DNA from: Cololabis saira
Lineage: Eukaryota; Chordata; Actinopteri; Beloniformes; Belonidae
Direction of reading: 5' to 3'
DNA length: 64,000 bases
NCBI RefSeq assembly: GCF_033807715.1
Contig: NC_084598.1
Coordinates: forward strand, 46,473,257 to 46,537,256
Positions 33,625-45,429 of the stretch are shown here, piece by piece (the first letter of the stretch is position 1; every line of letters starts with the position of its first letter). The position numbers and the translations under genes were made by a program. A model generated the notes under the pieces. It did no database searches. It was not told the DNA's origin and saw nothing but the letters and a program-made list of their open reading frames with translations.

Positions 33625-34067
33625 TAGGACTGCAACTAAGGACTATTTTAATAGTCGACTACAATACTTTTGTTAGGCACAGTCAGGCATAACGTTAAAG
33701 CTCTTTTAAAGCCAAAATAGGCTTAATATCTCCGAATCCGTTTCGTTCAACACTCCGACGTGCTTTCTCTTCAAATGCATTACCAACGTGCTCCCGTGAA
33801 AAGCAACGTCGGCTTTGCAAACCTTAGTCATCTTTTTATTCGCCGTATCGAGGCTAAAATGCTCCCAAACTCCCCGCAGCTGCAGAGACGCTAACGTGCT
33901 GAGACGCTATCGTGCACGCGCGACTCTCGGCAGAGATTGTATTGAAGTGAGACGTCTCACTCCGTTGGAAAAACACTTGTGGCGACAATTGTAGACAATG
34001 GAATTCATTGTCAACAAGTTTGATTATGGATTTTTGTCGACAACGTCGACGAATCGTTGCAGCCCTA
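33625..34067. mobile_element. hAT-like MITE (TAGGRCTGCAAC ends)
   Basis: Starts TAGGACTGCAACTAAGGAC and ends ATCGTTGCAGCCCTA, an imperfect inverted repeat with GTCGAC-rich sub-terminal sequence (TAGTCGAC, TTGTCGACAACGTCGACGAA). The flanking octamers do not match well, so the superfamily is by terminal style. Confidence 0.55.
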
Positions 34068-34297
34068 GCCCGTTGCTCTTTAAAGTGCTTTAGTGCTCAG
34101 AGTTGTAAAGTGCTGATGCATATTGCACATTGCCCTATTGCACTTTTCTGGCACACACTGACATGTGACATTACACAAGTTGGTTATATTATAGTGTACA
34201 CAGTTGTAATTATGTATGCACCATTGCACATTTGCATACATGTACATACTAAATGTATGTATGCAAATGTATTTATGTGAATTTTCGGTGAGATTTA

Positions 34298-34911
34298 AGC
34301 CGGGCAGACACTGTGCGATTATCGGCTCGTTTTGAGCCAATTTTCCAGTCGTGCAACTTTTTTTTGATCGGCCCCGATTTTGACCCAATCGTTGGTCGTG
34401 CCTCGTGCAGTGTACGTGGGGTAACGACGAGAGATTAACACCTCACGACGAGAGATTAACACCTCACGACGAGAGATTAACACCTCACGACGAGAGATTA
34501 ACACCTCACGACGAGCTCCCGATCACAAATCGTGAGGTCGCAAGAAAATCAAACGTGTTTGAAATCCTGGTCGCTCCTTGTAAAAATGATGCGCAGAGCC
34601 CACCCAATCAGAAACGGTACAGATATTCTGTGATATTTTTTATATATATATATAAAAAAATAAAATTATAAAAAAATAAAGGATCCCCATAACCTTTGAT
34701 CGGGTGGGCAGGACGCACGTTTGGGTTGGAACAGCCCACCCCTGCCCCAAAACCGGCCTCGAGTTCCAGTAACAGAGGTCCGACGGGAGGATCGTACAGT
34801 GTGAGACCATAAATCGTGGGCTGTGAACTTTTGAACTCTGCGATCTAGTCGTGCAGTTTGAGATGGGGCAGTCTCATACGATTTAAAATATCGCACAGTG
34901 TATGCCCGGCT
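34298..34911. mobile_element. DNA MITE with TTA duplication
   Basis: Inverted termini AGCCGGGCAGACACTGTGCG and the complement ending TATGCCCGGCT, flanked by TTA at 34295-34297 and 34912-34914; the 3-bp TTA duplication suggests PIF/Harbinger. A 21-bp tandem repeat (GAGATTAACACCTCACGACG core, four to five copies) lies at 34425-34516. Confidence 0.75.
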
Positions 34912-34914
34912 TTA

Positions 34915-35420
34915 GGGGCACTAAATTGTGGAATGATTTTTCCCACTTGGCAAAGACTCTTCCTCCTTGAAATGTTACAAAAGACGTTTGAAGGACTTTG
35001 AAGAACTTGACTGCTGTTTTGTAAATTGTAAAGTACATGTATCCATGTTCTTTTTGTTGTTTTTTTGTGTTTCACTCATAGTGACATGTACTGTCTTATT
35101 TGCTCAGGATCAATATAACATAAGTAATATAAGTTGTAAAAACAATATCCCATCCACACTCACACATACTTTTTTTTGTCTTTATTCTTTATTATTTATA
35201 AATTGCATTATTAGTTTGCCATCACTTTTGTGTAGTTATACTTTTTGTTTTTGTATGTTAATGTTATGTTCTTTATAACACATGAAATCTTAATAACTTG
35301 GGTGGAGCTTCAAATAAGCCCATTGGGTTTTTTGCCTCTTCCTGCACCGTATAGTATTTATATTTGATATTTCCTGTATATTTTAAAAACTGTGCAAAAC
35401 AATAAACTAAAACTAAACTA
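34915..35420 (+). mobile_element. LINE 3' end remnant
   Basis: A short decayed frame reads GTKLWNDFSHLA then LPP, matching the C-terminal LWN signature of L2-like LINE proteins, followed by a T-rich 3' UTR and AATAAA at about 35401. Stops interrupt the frame. It adjoins plagl2 exon 2. Confidence 0.5.
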
Positions 35421-35468
35421 ATGTATGTAATGGTACGTTGCCGGGTCACGCCGGGACGTGTTCCTCAC

Positions 35469-35859
35469 CTTGCGGCCCGTGTGCACCACCATGTGCCGCC
35501 GTACGTCCTTGCGGGTGTAGAAGCGGCGGTCGCAGTGGTCGCAGGGATGCTTCTTCTCTTTAGCGCCGCCCGAGGACTTGCCCGAGTGGCTCTTCAGGTG
35601 CTCCAGCAGCACCGGCGTGCTCTCGTAGCTCTGCAGACACACCTTGCAGGTGAGGTCGCCGGCCGTGGCCGAGTGCATGGCCACATGGCGCTTGTAGCCC
35701 AGCTTGGTGTTGTAGTGCTTGCCGCACTCGTCGCACTTGAAGGCCTCCTTGTTGGGGTCGTGCGTCTGCAGGTGGTTCTTCAGGTGGTCCTTGCGGTGGA
35801 ACATCTTCTCACAGAACGAGCACTGGTGCGTTTTCTGAGGGGAGTGTGTGGCCATATGC
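35469..35859 (-). CDS. plagl2: plagl2 exon 2: zinc fingers 2-6
   Basis: 391 bp. The first base completes the arginine codon split by intron 1, followed by 130 codons. The acceptor is TGTCTCTGCAG|GCATATGG and the donor CGCAAG|GTGAGG. It holds the histidine half of finger 2 (HMATH), finger 3 [21 protein letters not shown], finger 4 [20 protein letters not shown], finger 5 [20 protein letters not shown], and finger 6 [20 protein letters not shown]. The TGEKP-type linkers are replaced by family-specific ones ([10 protein letters not shown]). Conservation with PLAG1/PLAGL2 is very high. PLAG proteins contact DNA mainly through fingers 3, 6 and 7. The plus-strand open frame over this exon is a shadow. 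Confidence 0.97.
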
Positions 35860-35904
35860 CTGCAGAGACAAGGAGGTTAGCCAAACGCTGACGGAGGTTA
35901 GCCA

Positions 35905-38900
35905 AACGCGATGATATCACAATAATATCACCATAACATCACCATAACATCACCATAATATCAGCATAATATCACCATAATATCACCATAATATCACCGT
36001 AATATAAGCATAATATGACCATAACATCACCATAATATGACCATAATATCACCATAATATGACCATAATATCACCATAATATCACCATAATATCACCATA
36101 ATATGACCATAACATCACCATAATATCACCATAACATCACCATAATATCACCATAATATCAGCATAATATCACCATAATATCACCGTAATATAAGCATAA
36201 TATGACCATAACATCACCATAATATGACCATAATATCACCATAATATGACCATAATATCACCATAATATGACCATAATATCACCATAATATCAGCATAAT
36301 ATCACCATAATATCACCATAATATGACTAAAATAACAGCATAATATCACCGTAATATCAGCATAATATCACCATAACATCACCATAATATGACCATAATA
36401 TCACCATAATATGACCATAATATCAGCATAATATCACCATAACATCACCATAATATGACCATAATATCACAATAATATCACCATAATATCAGCATATCAC
36501 CATAATATCACCATAATATCACCATAATATCAGCATAATATCACCATAATATCACCATAACATCAGCATAATATCACCATAATATCACCATAATATGACT
36601 AAAATAACAGCATAATATCACCGTAATATCAGCATAATATCACCATAACATCACCATAATATGACCATAATATCAGCATAATATCACCATAACATCACCA
36701 TAATATGACCATAATATCACAATAATATCACCATAATATCAGCATATCACCATAATATCACCATAATATCACCATAATATCACCATAACATCACCATAAT
36801 ATCACCATAAAATCACCATAACATCACCATAATATCACCATAACATCACCATAATATCACCATAATATCAGCATAATATCACCATAATATCAGCATAACA
36901 TCACCATAATATCAGCATAATATCACCATAATATCACCGTAATATCACTGTAATATCACCATAATATCACCATAACATCACCATAATATCACCATAACAT
37001 CACCATAATATCACCATAACATCAGCATAATATCACCATAATATCAGCATATCACCATAATATCATCATAATATCAGCATAATATCACCATAATATCAGC
37101 ATAATATCACCATAATATCAGCATAATATCAGCATAATATCACCGTAATATCACCATAACATCACCATAATATCACCATAATATCACCATAATATCACCA
37201 TAATATCACCATAACATCACCATAATATCACCATAACATCACCGTAATATCACTGTAATATCACCATAATATCACCATAATATCACCATAATATCACTGT
37301 AATATCAGCATAATATCAGCATATCATCATAATATCATCATAACATAATATCACCATAATATCACCATAATATCACCATAACATCAGCATAATATCACCA
37401 TAATATCAGCATATCACCATAATATCATCATAATATCAGCATAATATCAGCATAATATCAGCATAATATCAGCATAATATCACCGTAATATCACCATAAC
37501 ATCAGCATAATATCACCATAATATCAGCATAATATCAGCATAATATCAGCATAATATCACCATAATATCAGCATAACATCACCATAATATCACCATAATA
37601 TCACCATAATATCACCATAATATCACCATAACATCACCATAATATCACCATAACATCACCGTAATATCACTGTAATATCACCATAATATCACCATAACAT
37701 CACCATAATATCACCATAACATCACCATAACATCACCATAATATCACCATAATATCACCATAATATCACCATAATATCACTGTAATATCACCATAATATC
37801 ACCATAACATCACCATAATATCACCATAATATCACCATAATATCACCATAATATCACTGTAATATCAGCATAATATCAGCATAATATCAGCATAATATCA
37901 CCATAATATCACTGTAATATCACCATAATATCACCATAATATCACCATAACATCACCATAATATCACCATAATATCACCGTAATATCACTGTAATATCAG
38001 CATAATATCAGCATAATATCAGCATAATATCACCATAATATCACCATAACATCACCATAATATGACCATAATATCACAATAATATCACCATAATATCAGC
38101 ATATCACCATAATATCACCATAATATCACCATAATATCACCATAAAATCACCATAACATCACCATAATATCACCATAACATCACCATAATATCACCATAA
38201 TATCAGCATAATATCACCATAATATCAGCATAACATCACCATAATATCACCATAATATCACCATAACATCACCATAATATCACCATAACATCACCGTAAT
38301 ATCACTGTAATATCACCATAATATCACCATAACATCACCATAATATCACCATAACATCACCATAACATCACCATAATATCACCATAATATCACCATAATA
38401 TCACCATAATATCACTGTAATATCACCATAATATCACCATAACATCAACATAATATCACCATAATATCACCATAATATCACCATAATATCACTGTAATAT
38501 CAGCATAATATCAGCATATCATCATAATATCATCATAACATAATATCACCATAATATCACCATAATATCACCATAATATCACCATAACATCAGCATAATA
38601 TCACCATAATATCAGCATATCACCTTAATATCATCATAATATCAGCATAATATCAGCATAATATCAGCATAATATCAGCATAATATCACCGTAATATCAC
38701 CATAACATCAGCATAATATCACCATAATATCAGCATAATATCAGCATAATATCAGCATAATATCACCATAATATCAGCATAATATCAGCATAACATCACC
38801 ATAATATCACCATAATATCACCATAATATCACCATAATATCACCATAACATCACCATAATATCACCATAACATCACCGTAATATCACTGTAATATCACCA

Positions 38901-40108
38901 TAATATCACCATAACATCACCATAATATCACCATAACATCACCATAACATCACCATAATATCACCATAATATCACCATAATATCACCATAATATCACTGT
39001 AATATCACCATAATATCACCATAACATCACCATAATATCACCATAATATCACCATAATATCACCATAATATCACTGTAATATCAGCATAATATCAGCATA
39101 ATATCACCATAATATCACTGTAATATCACCATAATATCACCATAATATCACCATAACATCACCATAATATCACCATAATATCACCGTAATATCACTGTAA
39201 TATCAGCATAATATCAGCATAATATCAGCATAATATCACCATAATATCACCATAATATCACCATAATATCACCATAATATCACCGTAATATCACTGTAAT
39301 ATCAGCATAATATCACCATAAATATCACCATAATATCACCATAATATCACCATAATATCACCATAATATCACCGTATATCACTGTAATATCACCATAATA
39401 TCACCATAATATCACCATAATATCACCATAACATCACCATAATATCAGCATAATATCACCATAATATCACTGTAATATCACCATAATATCACCATAACAT
39501 CACCATAATATCACCATAACATCACCATAACATCACCATAATATCACCATAATATCACCATAATATCACCATAATATCACTGTAATATCACCATAATATC
39601 ACCATAACATCACCCATAATATCACCATAATATCACCATAATATCACCATAATATCACTGTAATATCAGCATAATATCAGCATAATATCACCATAATATC
39701 ACTGTAATATCACCATAATATCACCATAATATCACCATAACATCACCATAATATCACCATAATATCACCGTAATATCACTGTAATATCAGCATAATATCA
39801 GCATAATATCAGCATAATATCACCATAATATCACCATAATATCACCATAATATCACCATAATATCACCATAATATCACCGTAATATCACTGTAATATCAG
39901 CATAATATCACCATAATATCACCATAATATCACCATAATATCACCATAATATCACCATAATATCACCGTAATATCACTGTAATATCAGCATAATATCACC
40001 ATAATATCACCATAATATCACCATAATATCACCATAATATCACCATAATATCACCGTAATATCACTGTAATATCACCATAATATCAGCATAATATCACCA
40101 TAATATCA
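35905..40108 (+). repeat. 11-bp satellite (ATCACCATAAT), ~4.2 kb
   Basis: About 380 tandem copies of an 11-mer, ATCACCATAAT, with recurrent variants (AACATC, ATCAGC, ATCACTGT, ATCACCGT, ATGACC). Variants recur in the same order at about 580-640-bp spacing (for example the AACATCACCGTAATATCACT block near 37650, 38290 and 38870), showing higher-order duplication. The same unit makes up 43588-44870 on the other side of plagl2 exon 1. Confidence 0.97.
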
Positions 40109-40110
40109 GC

Positions 40111-40240
40111 ATGAAAGGGCTGCTGGGTAAATGTGAGGTGAAAGGCTGCTGGGTAAATGTGAGGTGAAAGGGCTGCTGGGTAAATGTGAGGTGAAAGGGC
40201 TGCTGGGTAACTGTGAGGTGAAAGGGCTGCTGGGTAAATA
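40111..40240 (-). repeat. 27-bp minisatellite abutting exon 1 donor
   Basis: Five copies of a 27-28-bp unit containing minus-strand TTTACCCAGCAGCCCTTTCA. The copy nearest exon 1 overlaps the splice donor (CAG|GTATTTACCC), so the array begins at position +2 to +3 of the intron. Confidence 0.9.
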
Positions 40241-40241
40241 C

Positions 40242-40587
40242 CTGAACAGCTTGTACTTGGAGCTGAAGGCCTTGGGGCAGTGCGGCTGCGAGCAGTGGAA
40301 GGGTTTCTCCCCGCCGTGACTCGGCCCGTGGAGGCGGAGCTTCTCCGGCGAGGCGAACAACGCGCCGCACACCGGACACTCGTTCCCGCCGCCGGCTCTG
40401 CCCAGCTCTCCTCCCTCGCCCTCCTCGCTCTCTCTCTCCCCCTCTCTCTCTCTCGCTCGGACCCGTGCAGCGCGGCGGCGGCGCCTCCCAACGGCTTGGC
40501 GGCGGCGGCGGCGGCTTGGCGTCGTCCCTCGTCCTCCGGCGTCAGAGTGGTGATGTGGCGTGAGGCATCGGCGGCAGCAGCTGCCAT
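40242..40587 (-). CDS. plagl2: plagl2 exon 1 (coding): N-terminus and finger 1
   Basis: ATG at 40587-40585 in the strong context GCTGCCATGGCA opens MAAAAADASRHITTLTPEDE and an alanine-rich stretch. The zinc-finger frame (ECPVCGALFASPEKLRLH, finger 1, then PFHCSQPHCPKAFSSKYKLF, first half of finger 2) is 2 bases out of register. The finger frame is open back to a TAG just upstream of the ATG and contains no ATG, GTG or TTG before finger 1. The GAGAGAGAG tract at 40422-40455 lies exactly between the two frames; one GA unit fewer would join them. It could be a sequencing or assembly slip, an allele, or a sign that the real start lies in an unseen upstream exon. The donor is TTCAG|GTATTT, phase 2. 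Confidence 0.8.
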
Positions 40588-40619
40588 GGCAGCCCTAGAG
40601 CTCCGCGGCCATGAGGCGT

Positions 40620-40930
40620 CGCCGGCGGAGGCCCTGCCTAGCGGGCGCTGGGGGAGGCCCTGCCTAGCGGGCGCTGGTGGAGGCCCTGCCTAGCGGGCGC
40701 TGGGGAGGCCCTGCCTAGCGGGCGCTGGAGGGAGGCCCTGCCTAGCGGGGCGCTGGGTGGAGGCCCTGCCTAGCGGGCGCTGGGTGGAGGCCCTGCCTAG
40801 CGGGCGCTGGGGGGAGGCCCTGCCTAGCGGGCGCTGGGGGGGAGGCCCTGCCTAGCGGGCGCTGGAGGGAGGCGCTGCCTAGCGGGCCCTGCCTAGCGGG
40901 CCCTGCCTAGCGGGCGCTGCCCTTGCTGGG
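40620..40930 (+). repeat. GC-rich 26-bp minisatellite upstream of plagl2 exon 1
   Basis: About a dozen units of GAGGCCCTGCCTAGCGGGCG followed by CTGGGGG of variable G length. It begins about 35 bases 5' of the plagl2 ATG, so it is in the 5' UTR, upstream intron or promoter. Confidence 0.93.
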
Positions 40931-41218
40931 GGGGTTGCTGGTTGAAGCTCACAGCGGGGGCCGACGATCCGCCAACAACTGTGACGAAACAAGACCAGAG
41001 ACGGTGAAACAAGGAGGTGAAGAGGTCCTGGTACAGAGCCTTGTGGTGCTCCGTAGCTACAACATTAGCTTACATTAGCTACGACATTAGCTACAACATC
41101 ACAGGCTCCTTGCAGGGCAGGGACCCGGACGTTTTCTTATCAACATTATTTCCTTTGTTAAACATCTATGTTTGAAGTTAAGACCTGAGACACATCCCAA
41201 AAAAACTTTTACCTCTTT

Positions 41219-41969
41219 GGCCCCGTTTACACGGAGCAAAAACGGTGGTGTTTTCCTGCGTTTTGTCCGTTCGTTTACACGAAAACGAAGCTCAAAGCCC
41301 CCAAAAACCATCATTTCTGAAAACTCCGGCCAAAGTGGAGATTTTTAAAACCTCAGTTTTCACGTTTGCGTCTAAACAGAAAAAACGGAGGAAAACGGAC
41401 ATTTAGGCTTCAGAACGTCACATTATGAGACAGAAACGTCACCAGCGTCATGAGTGACACCTGTGGTTACAATTAGTTTGTAACCGTCAATATTTTCTAG
41501 TATTTTACCTGTTTTATATTCTAACGTCACACTTAAAAGTAACTCCACTTCTCTGTCACTCCAAACCAAAGACTCTCGTTCCGTCTTGGAAGTAAAGCCT
41601 GAATTATGGTCCCGCGTTAAATCGACGCAGATCCTACGGCGTAGGGTACGCGGCGATGCGCCCCGTACGGTGCGCGTCGCCGCGTACCCTACGCCGTTAC
41701 GGTGTGCGTCGCCGCGTAGCCTACGCCGTACGGTGTGCGTCGCCGCGTACCCTACCCCGTAGGATCTGCGTTGGTGTAACGCGGAACCATAAATCAGCCT
41801 TAACTGGAAGTTACACGTGTCATTTGTTGATGTTTTTTCCAGGATTCTGATTGGCTGGCATGACGTTAACAGCGTTTTCATGCGGATCCGTGTAAACGAA
41901 GAGATTTTGAAAACGTAGAGGGGAAAATATCCGTTTTTGTCAATACCCCGGCTACGTGTAAACGTGGCC
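41219..41969. mobile_element. PIF/Harbinger-like MITE, sister of 1398-3368
   Basis: Termini GGCCCCGTTTACACGGAGC and the complement of GGCCACGTTTACACGTAGC; 3-bp flanks TTT at 41216-41218 and 41970-41972. The body matches the element at 1398-1980 in reverse orientation (TTTTGAAAACGTAGAGGGGA, CCAATCAGAATCC complement). It contains a full 208-bp palindromic GC MITE at 41594-41801. Confidence 0.85.
41594..41801. mobile_element. GC-rich palindromic MITE, nested
   Basis: AAGCCTGAATTATGGTCCCG at the left and the complement at the right (GCGGAACCATAAATCAGCCTT). The centre repeats CGTCGCCGCGTACCCTACGC three times. It sits at the same relative place as the half copy at 1549-1622, so the parent MITE acquired it before it multiplied. 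Confidence 0.7.
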
Positions 41970-41972
41970 TTT

Positions 41973-42580
41973 GTAATGTTGCCGTTCGTTTGTTTTGTTC
42001 CGATTCAGGGGCTAAATCGATACAGTTGTTTCGTTTCTCGTTTGTGGGGTTTGTGTTCACAACCGTCTGTAGCGGTTCAAAGCTGTTAGCAAATACCATG
42101 AACCAACTGTTCTCTGATTGGTCAGAAATGAACGTGGAAGGAGTTTCCTCTTCCGTAGCCGGGATAAACAACACGCCCCTTTCACAGAGAAGGTGTAAAG
42201 CAAAGACCGTTGTGTATGTGCTACCGCGGCGCAAGAGCGGACCGCTCTGCTGTCGGCTGTCCGAATTGAACATTTTTTAATTTCACCGTGCCACGCTGAC
42301 GACATCTCGGCTCGTCCAATAGGAGAGAAGAGAGAAAGTTGTGTCCAATAGGAGATGAGGTGGCGGAGGCTGCTCCGACTCTTCTCCTTGAACCGCGGTC
42401 GCACAAACACATGAATGGAGTTGTGTCGGTTGCTGTGTGGATTATGTTCTCACTGCAAACGAACCGCTCCAGGTCTGGAACAGAATTGGGCCGAGAATCG
42501 AACCCTAACCTCTGCTAGGATGACTAGCTTGTTTTGTCCCGCATCCAAGTGCGATTGCTGTGTTCACATGTACCAAACAA
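41973..42580. mobile_element. Probable DNA element remnant
   Basis: The sequence around 42560-42580 (TGTTCACATGTACCAAACAA) is the complement of 63962-63985 at the window end, marking a shared dispersed element. Two TCCAATAGGAGA copies lie at 42315 and 42343. The left boundary is not resolved. Confidence 0.4.
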
Positions 42581-42589
42581 ATCAATCTT

Positions 42590-42870
42590 TAAGCCTGAAT
42601 TCTTGTTCTGCGTTAAACCTACGCCGTAGTTTAGCAGCTACGCTAGTCTCTCCTTAGCTACGGTGTAGCCTGCTAGCACCTCCCAAAAACTGTAGCTACG
42701 ACCCAACTCAGACCGAGATGCTGTGAATGGTTTGCTAGCAACGCATTTCCGGTTTAAAGCAGTCGTGAACTTTTAGCTGATTTTTTTTTTTTTTTTGGGG
42801 TTGTTTTGTTTTTTTTGCCAATAGTTGTCCTGATCTCTTTGATTCACTGTGACCGGAAAAGCCAGAAGCT
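42590..42870. mobile_element. MITE remnant related to 58293-58633
   Basis: AAGCCTGAATTCTTGTTCTGCGTTA resembles the end of the element at 58293-58633; the interior CATTTCCGGTTT, AAAGCAGTCGTGAACTTT and GTGACCGGAAAA are complementary to that copy. Contains a T-rich run at 42781-42797. Confidence 0.5.
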
Positions 42871-43031
42871 AAACAAAGTATCAACTAGCGCTCGGGAGGT
42901 GAAACCGCCCTCAGCTACTCACAGATTCTGCCAAACACAAGGAAATCTCTAAAACGCTGCACAGGAAGCCGTGCAAAACACAGCCCTGCAACTTCCTGTT
43001 TGGAGTCAGCAGATGGAGCACATGGGTCGTT

Positions 43032-43190
43032 GTGCTACGCTAGCCATCTACGCTAGCCGTCTATGCTAGCCATCTATGCTAGCCATCTACGCTAGCCATC
43101 TACGCTAGCCGTCTACGCTAGCCATCTATGCTAGCCATCTATGCTAGCCGTCTACGCTAGCCATGTATGCTAGCCATCTACGCTAGCCGG
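43032..43190 (+). repeat. 13-bp minisatellite (CTACGCTAGCCAT)
   Basis: About twelve copies with CTATG/CTACG and CCAT/CCGT variants. Confidence 0.93.
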
Positions 43191-43590
43191 GTATCAGAAT
43201 CGAACCCGAAAAAGGAAAGACAGTTCACCGGAAACGTCCCGACCCTCGGCTCCGACTGTCTCCGTTGCCATGGCAACGCCAGTAAGGTACTAATACTACC
43301 AGAGTGAGCGGGAGGCAGCAGGAAGTGGGGTCAAAGGTCAAAGGTCACCGACATCACCAGCTGTGTCTTTGGAATGTGTTTCAGGTCCGTAAACGTTACG
43401 AAGCATCGTTTTACCTGTCAGTCAAACTCCTCCGCTGCAAGGCCTTGTGGGTAACGCTAGCTCGTTAGCTAGCTGGTTAGTTAGCCGGTCCTCCTCAGCC
43501 GGTCCCAACGGCGGCGGCTGGCGGTGAGCCGGAGGTTCTGCTCTGCATCGTTGCTGCTTCCTGCAGAACCAGAGAAAAGCGGTGAATATC
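43190..43590. promoter_or_regulatory. Non-repeat island with X-box and DR1 array upstream of plagl2
   Basis: Contains a perfect palindromic RFX X-box GTTGCCATGGCAAC (43264-43277) and GGGTCAAAGGTCAAAGGTCA (43328-43347), three AGGTCA-type half sites each spaced by one base (DR1, the layout bound by HNF4, PPAR/RXR and COUP-TF). The island lies between minisatellites 2.6-3.0 kb 5' of the plagl2 ATG. It is a candidate enhancer or promoter element; no transcription start was located. Confidence 0.4.
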
Positions 43591-44870
43591 AGCGTAATAT
43601 CACCATAATATCACCATAATATCACCATAATATCACCATAATATCACCGTAACATCACCATAATATCACCGTAATATCACCATAATATCACCATAATATC
43701 AGCATAATATCACCATAATATCACCATAATATCACCGTAACATCACCATAACATCACCATAATATGACCATAACATCACCATAATATCACCATAACATCA
43801 CCATAATATGACCATAATATGACCATAATATCACCATAATATCACCATAACATCACCATAACATCACCATAATATGACCATAATATGACCATAACATCAC
43901 CATAACATCATCATAATGTCACCATAACATCACCATAACATCAGCATAATATCACCATAATATCACCATAACATCACCATAATATCACCATAACATTACC
44001 ATAATATCACCTTAATATCACCATAATATCACCATAATATCACCATAACATCACCATAATATCACCATAATATCACCATAACATCACCATAATATCACCA
44101 TAATATCACCATAACATCACCATAATATCACCATAATATCACCATAACATCACCATAATATCACCATAACATCACCATAATAACACCATAATATCACCAT
44201 GATATCACCATAACATCACCATAATATCACCATAATATCACCATAACATCACCATAATATCACCATAATATCACCATAACATCACCATAATATCACCATA
44301 ACATTACCATAATATCACCTTAATATCACCATAATAACACCATAATATCACCATGATATCACCATAACATCACCATAACATCACCATAATATCACCATAA
44401 CATCATCATAATGTCACCATAACATCACCATAATATCACCATAATATCACCATAATATCACCATAATATCACCATAACATCACCATAATATCACCATAAC
44501 ATCACCATAATATCACCATAACATCACATAACATCACCATAATATCACCATAATATCACCATAATATCACCATAATATCACCATAATATCACCATAACAT
44601 CATCATAATGTCACCATAATATCACCATAATATCACCATAATATCACCATAACATCATCATAATGTCACCATAACATCACCATAATATCACCATAATATC
44701 ACCATAACATCATCATAATGTCACCATAACATCACCATAATATCACCATAATATCACCATAATATCACCATAATACCATCATAATATCACCATAATATCA
44801 CCATAACATCACCATGATATCACCATAACATCACCATAATATCAGCATAATATCACCATAATATCACCAT
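43588..44870 (+). repeat. 11-bp satellite, second block
   Basis: The same ATCACCATAAT unit as in plagl2 intron 1, about 115 copies, same strand orientation, with AACATCATCATAATGTC and TAATAACACC variants local to this block. Confidence 0.96.
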
Positions 44871-44924
44871 ACACCATACAAAGCTGGGAACTTTCTGAAC
44901 CAATAAGCTCCTCTTTCATGTGCA

Positions 44925-45005
44925 ATATTATCTCATTCATTCATGTGCAATATTCTCTCATTCATTCATGTACAATATTCTCTCATTCATTCATGTACAA
45001 TATAC
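44925..45005 (+). repeat. ~24-bp minisatellite
   Basis: Three to four copies of TCATTCATGTGCAATATTCT with GTGCAA/GTACAA variation. Confidence 0.85.
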
Positions 45006-45059
45006 AAGCGACAGCAACAAATAAACCACAAACAATCAATAATCAAACATATATAATGG

Positions 45060-45259
45060 CTGCAACAATATTATTATTAAATTATAATAATATGTAGTAT
45101 TATTATTATTATTATTATTATTACTACATATTGTTAATAATAATAACAATAATATTAAATTGTATTATCATTATTTAATAATAATAATACTATTATAATT
45201 AATTAATACAAATATTATTAAATAATAATAATACTATTTTAATATTGTTATTATTTATT

Positions 45260-45305
<46 letters not shown>

Positions 45306-45330
45306 TCATTATTATTAAATAATAATATTA
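45060..45330. repeat. (TAA)n / (ATT)n low-complexity tract
   Basis: Alternating TAATAA and ATTATT stretches, AT only for about 250 bp. Confidence 0.95.
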
Positions 45331-45429
45331 TTGTCCCTGTGTCCACCGGAGGGCGCTGATGCGTGTGAACATGTTATGAAACAGAGTGAACCCTGGGAAA
45401 ACACAGAAACCATGTGTGTGTTTACAGCT

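Larger units (their letters stand above)
20157..35468 (-). other. plagl2: plagl2 intron 2 (15.3 kb)
   Basis: Donor AAG|GTGAGGAACA next to exon 2 and acceptor TTCCCTTGCAG next to exon 3. It is almost filled by a TA-flanked DNA element (20280-33576) containing a hAT (20315-32141), which in turn contains a second hAT and a full BEL/Pao retrotransposon. Two more DNA elements and a LINE tail occupy 33625-35420. Confidence 0.9.
35860..40241 (-). other. plagl2: plagl2 intron 1, satellite-filled
   Basis: 4382 bp; donor CAG|GTATTTACC and acceptor TCTCTGCAG. About 95 percent is the 11-bp satellite (35905-40108). A 27-bp minisatellite abuts the donor (40111-40240). Confidence 0.92.
15733..40587 (-). 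other. plagl2: plagl2 gene span (four coding exons)
   Basis: Minus-strand gene for a PLAG-family C2H2 zinc-finger transcription factor acting in the nucleus. Coding exons are 40587-40242, 35859-35469, 20156-19563 and 16254-15733. Junction phases are 2, 0 and 0, and every intron has GT..AG ends. Together they give about 616 residues if a two-base frame discrepancy in exon 1 is discounted. Human PLAGL2 is about 500 residues; the excess is in the alanine-rich N-terminus and the histidine and serine runs. PLAGL2 is favoured over PLAG1 because of FSHLLGFLPLNLP, QELLKIKTEP, KYHLGSTSYL and LPPVFSSGLSTTTLPRFHQA. PLAG proteins bind a bipartite GRGGC(N)6-8GGG-type site and activate growth genes such as IGF2. 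The 5' UTR and promoter were not located. Confidence 0.92.

Noticed and set aside
35905..40108. CRISPR-like regular repeat array
   Set aside because: Units are contiguous 11-mers without unique spacers, in a eukaryotic intron; it is a satellite.
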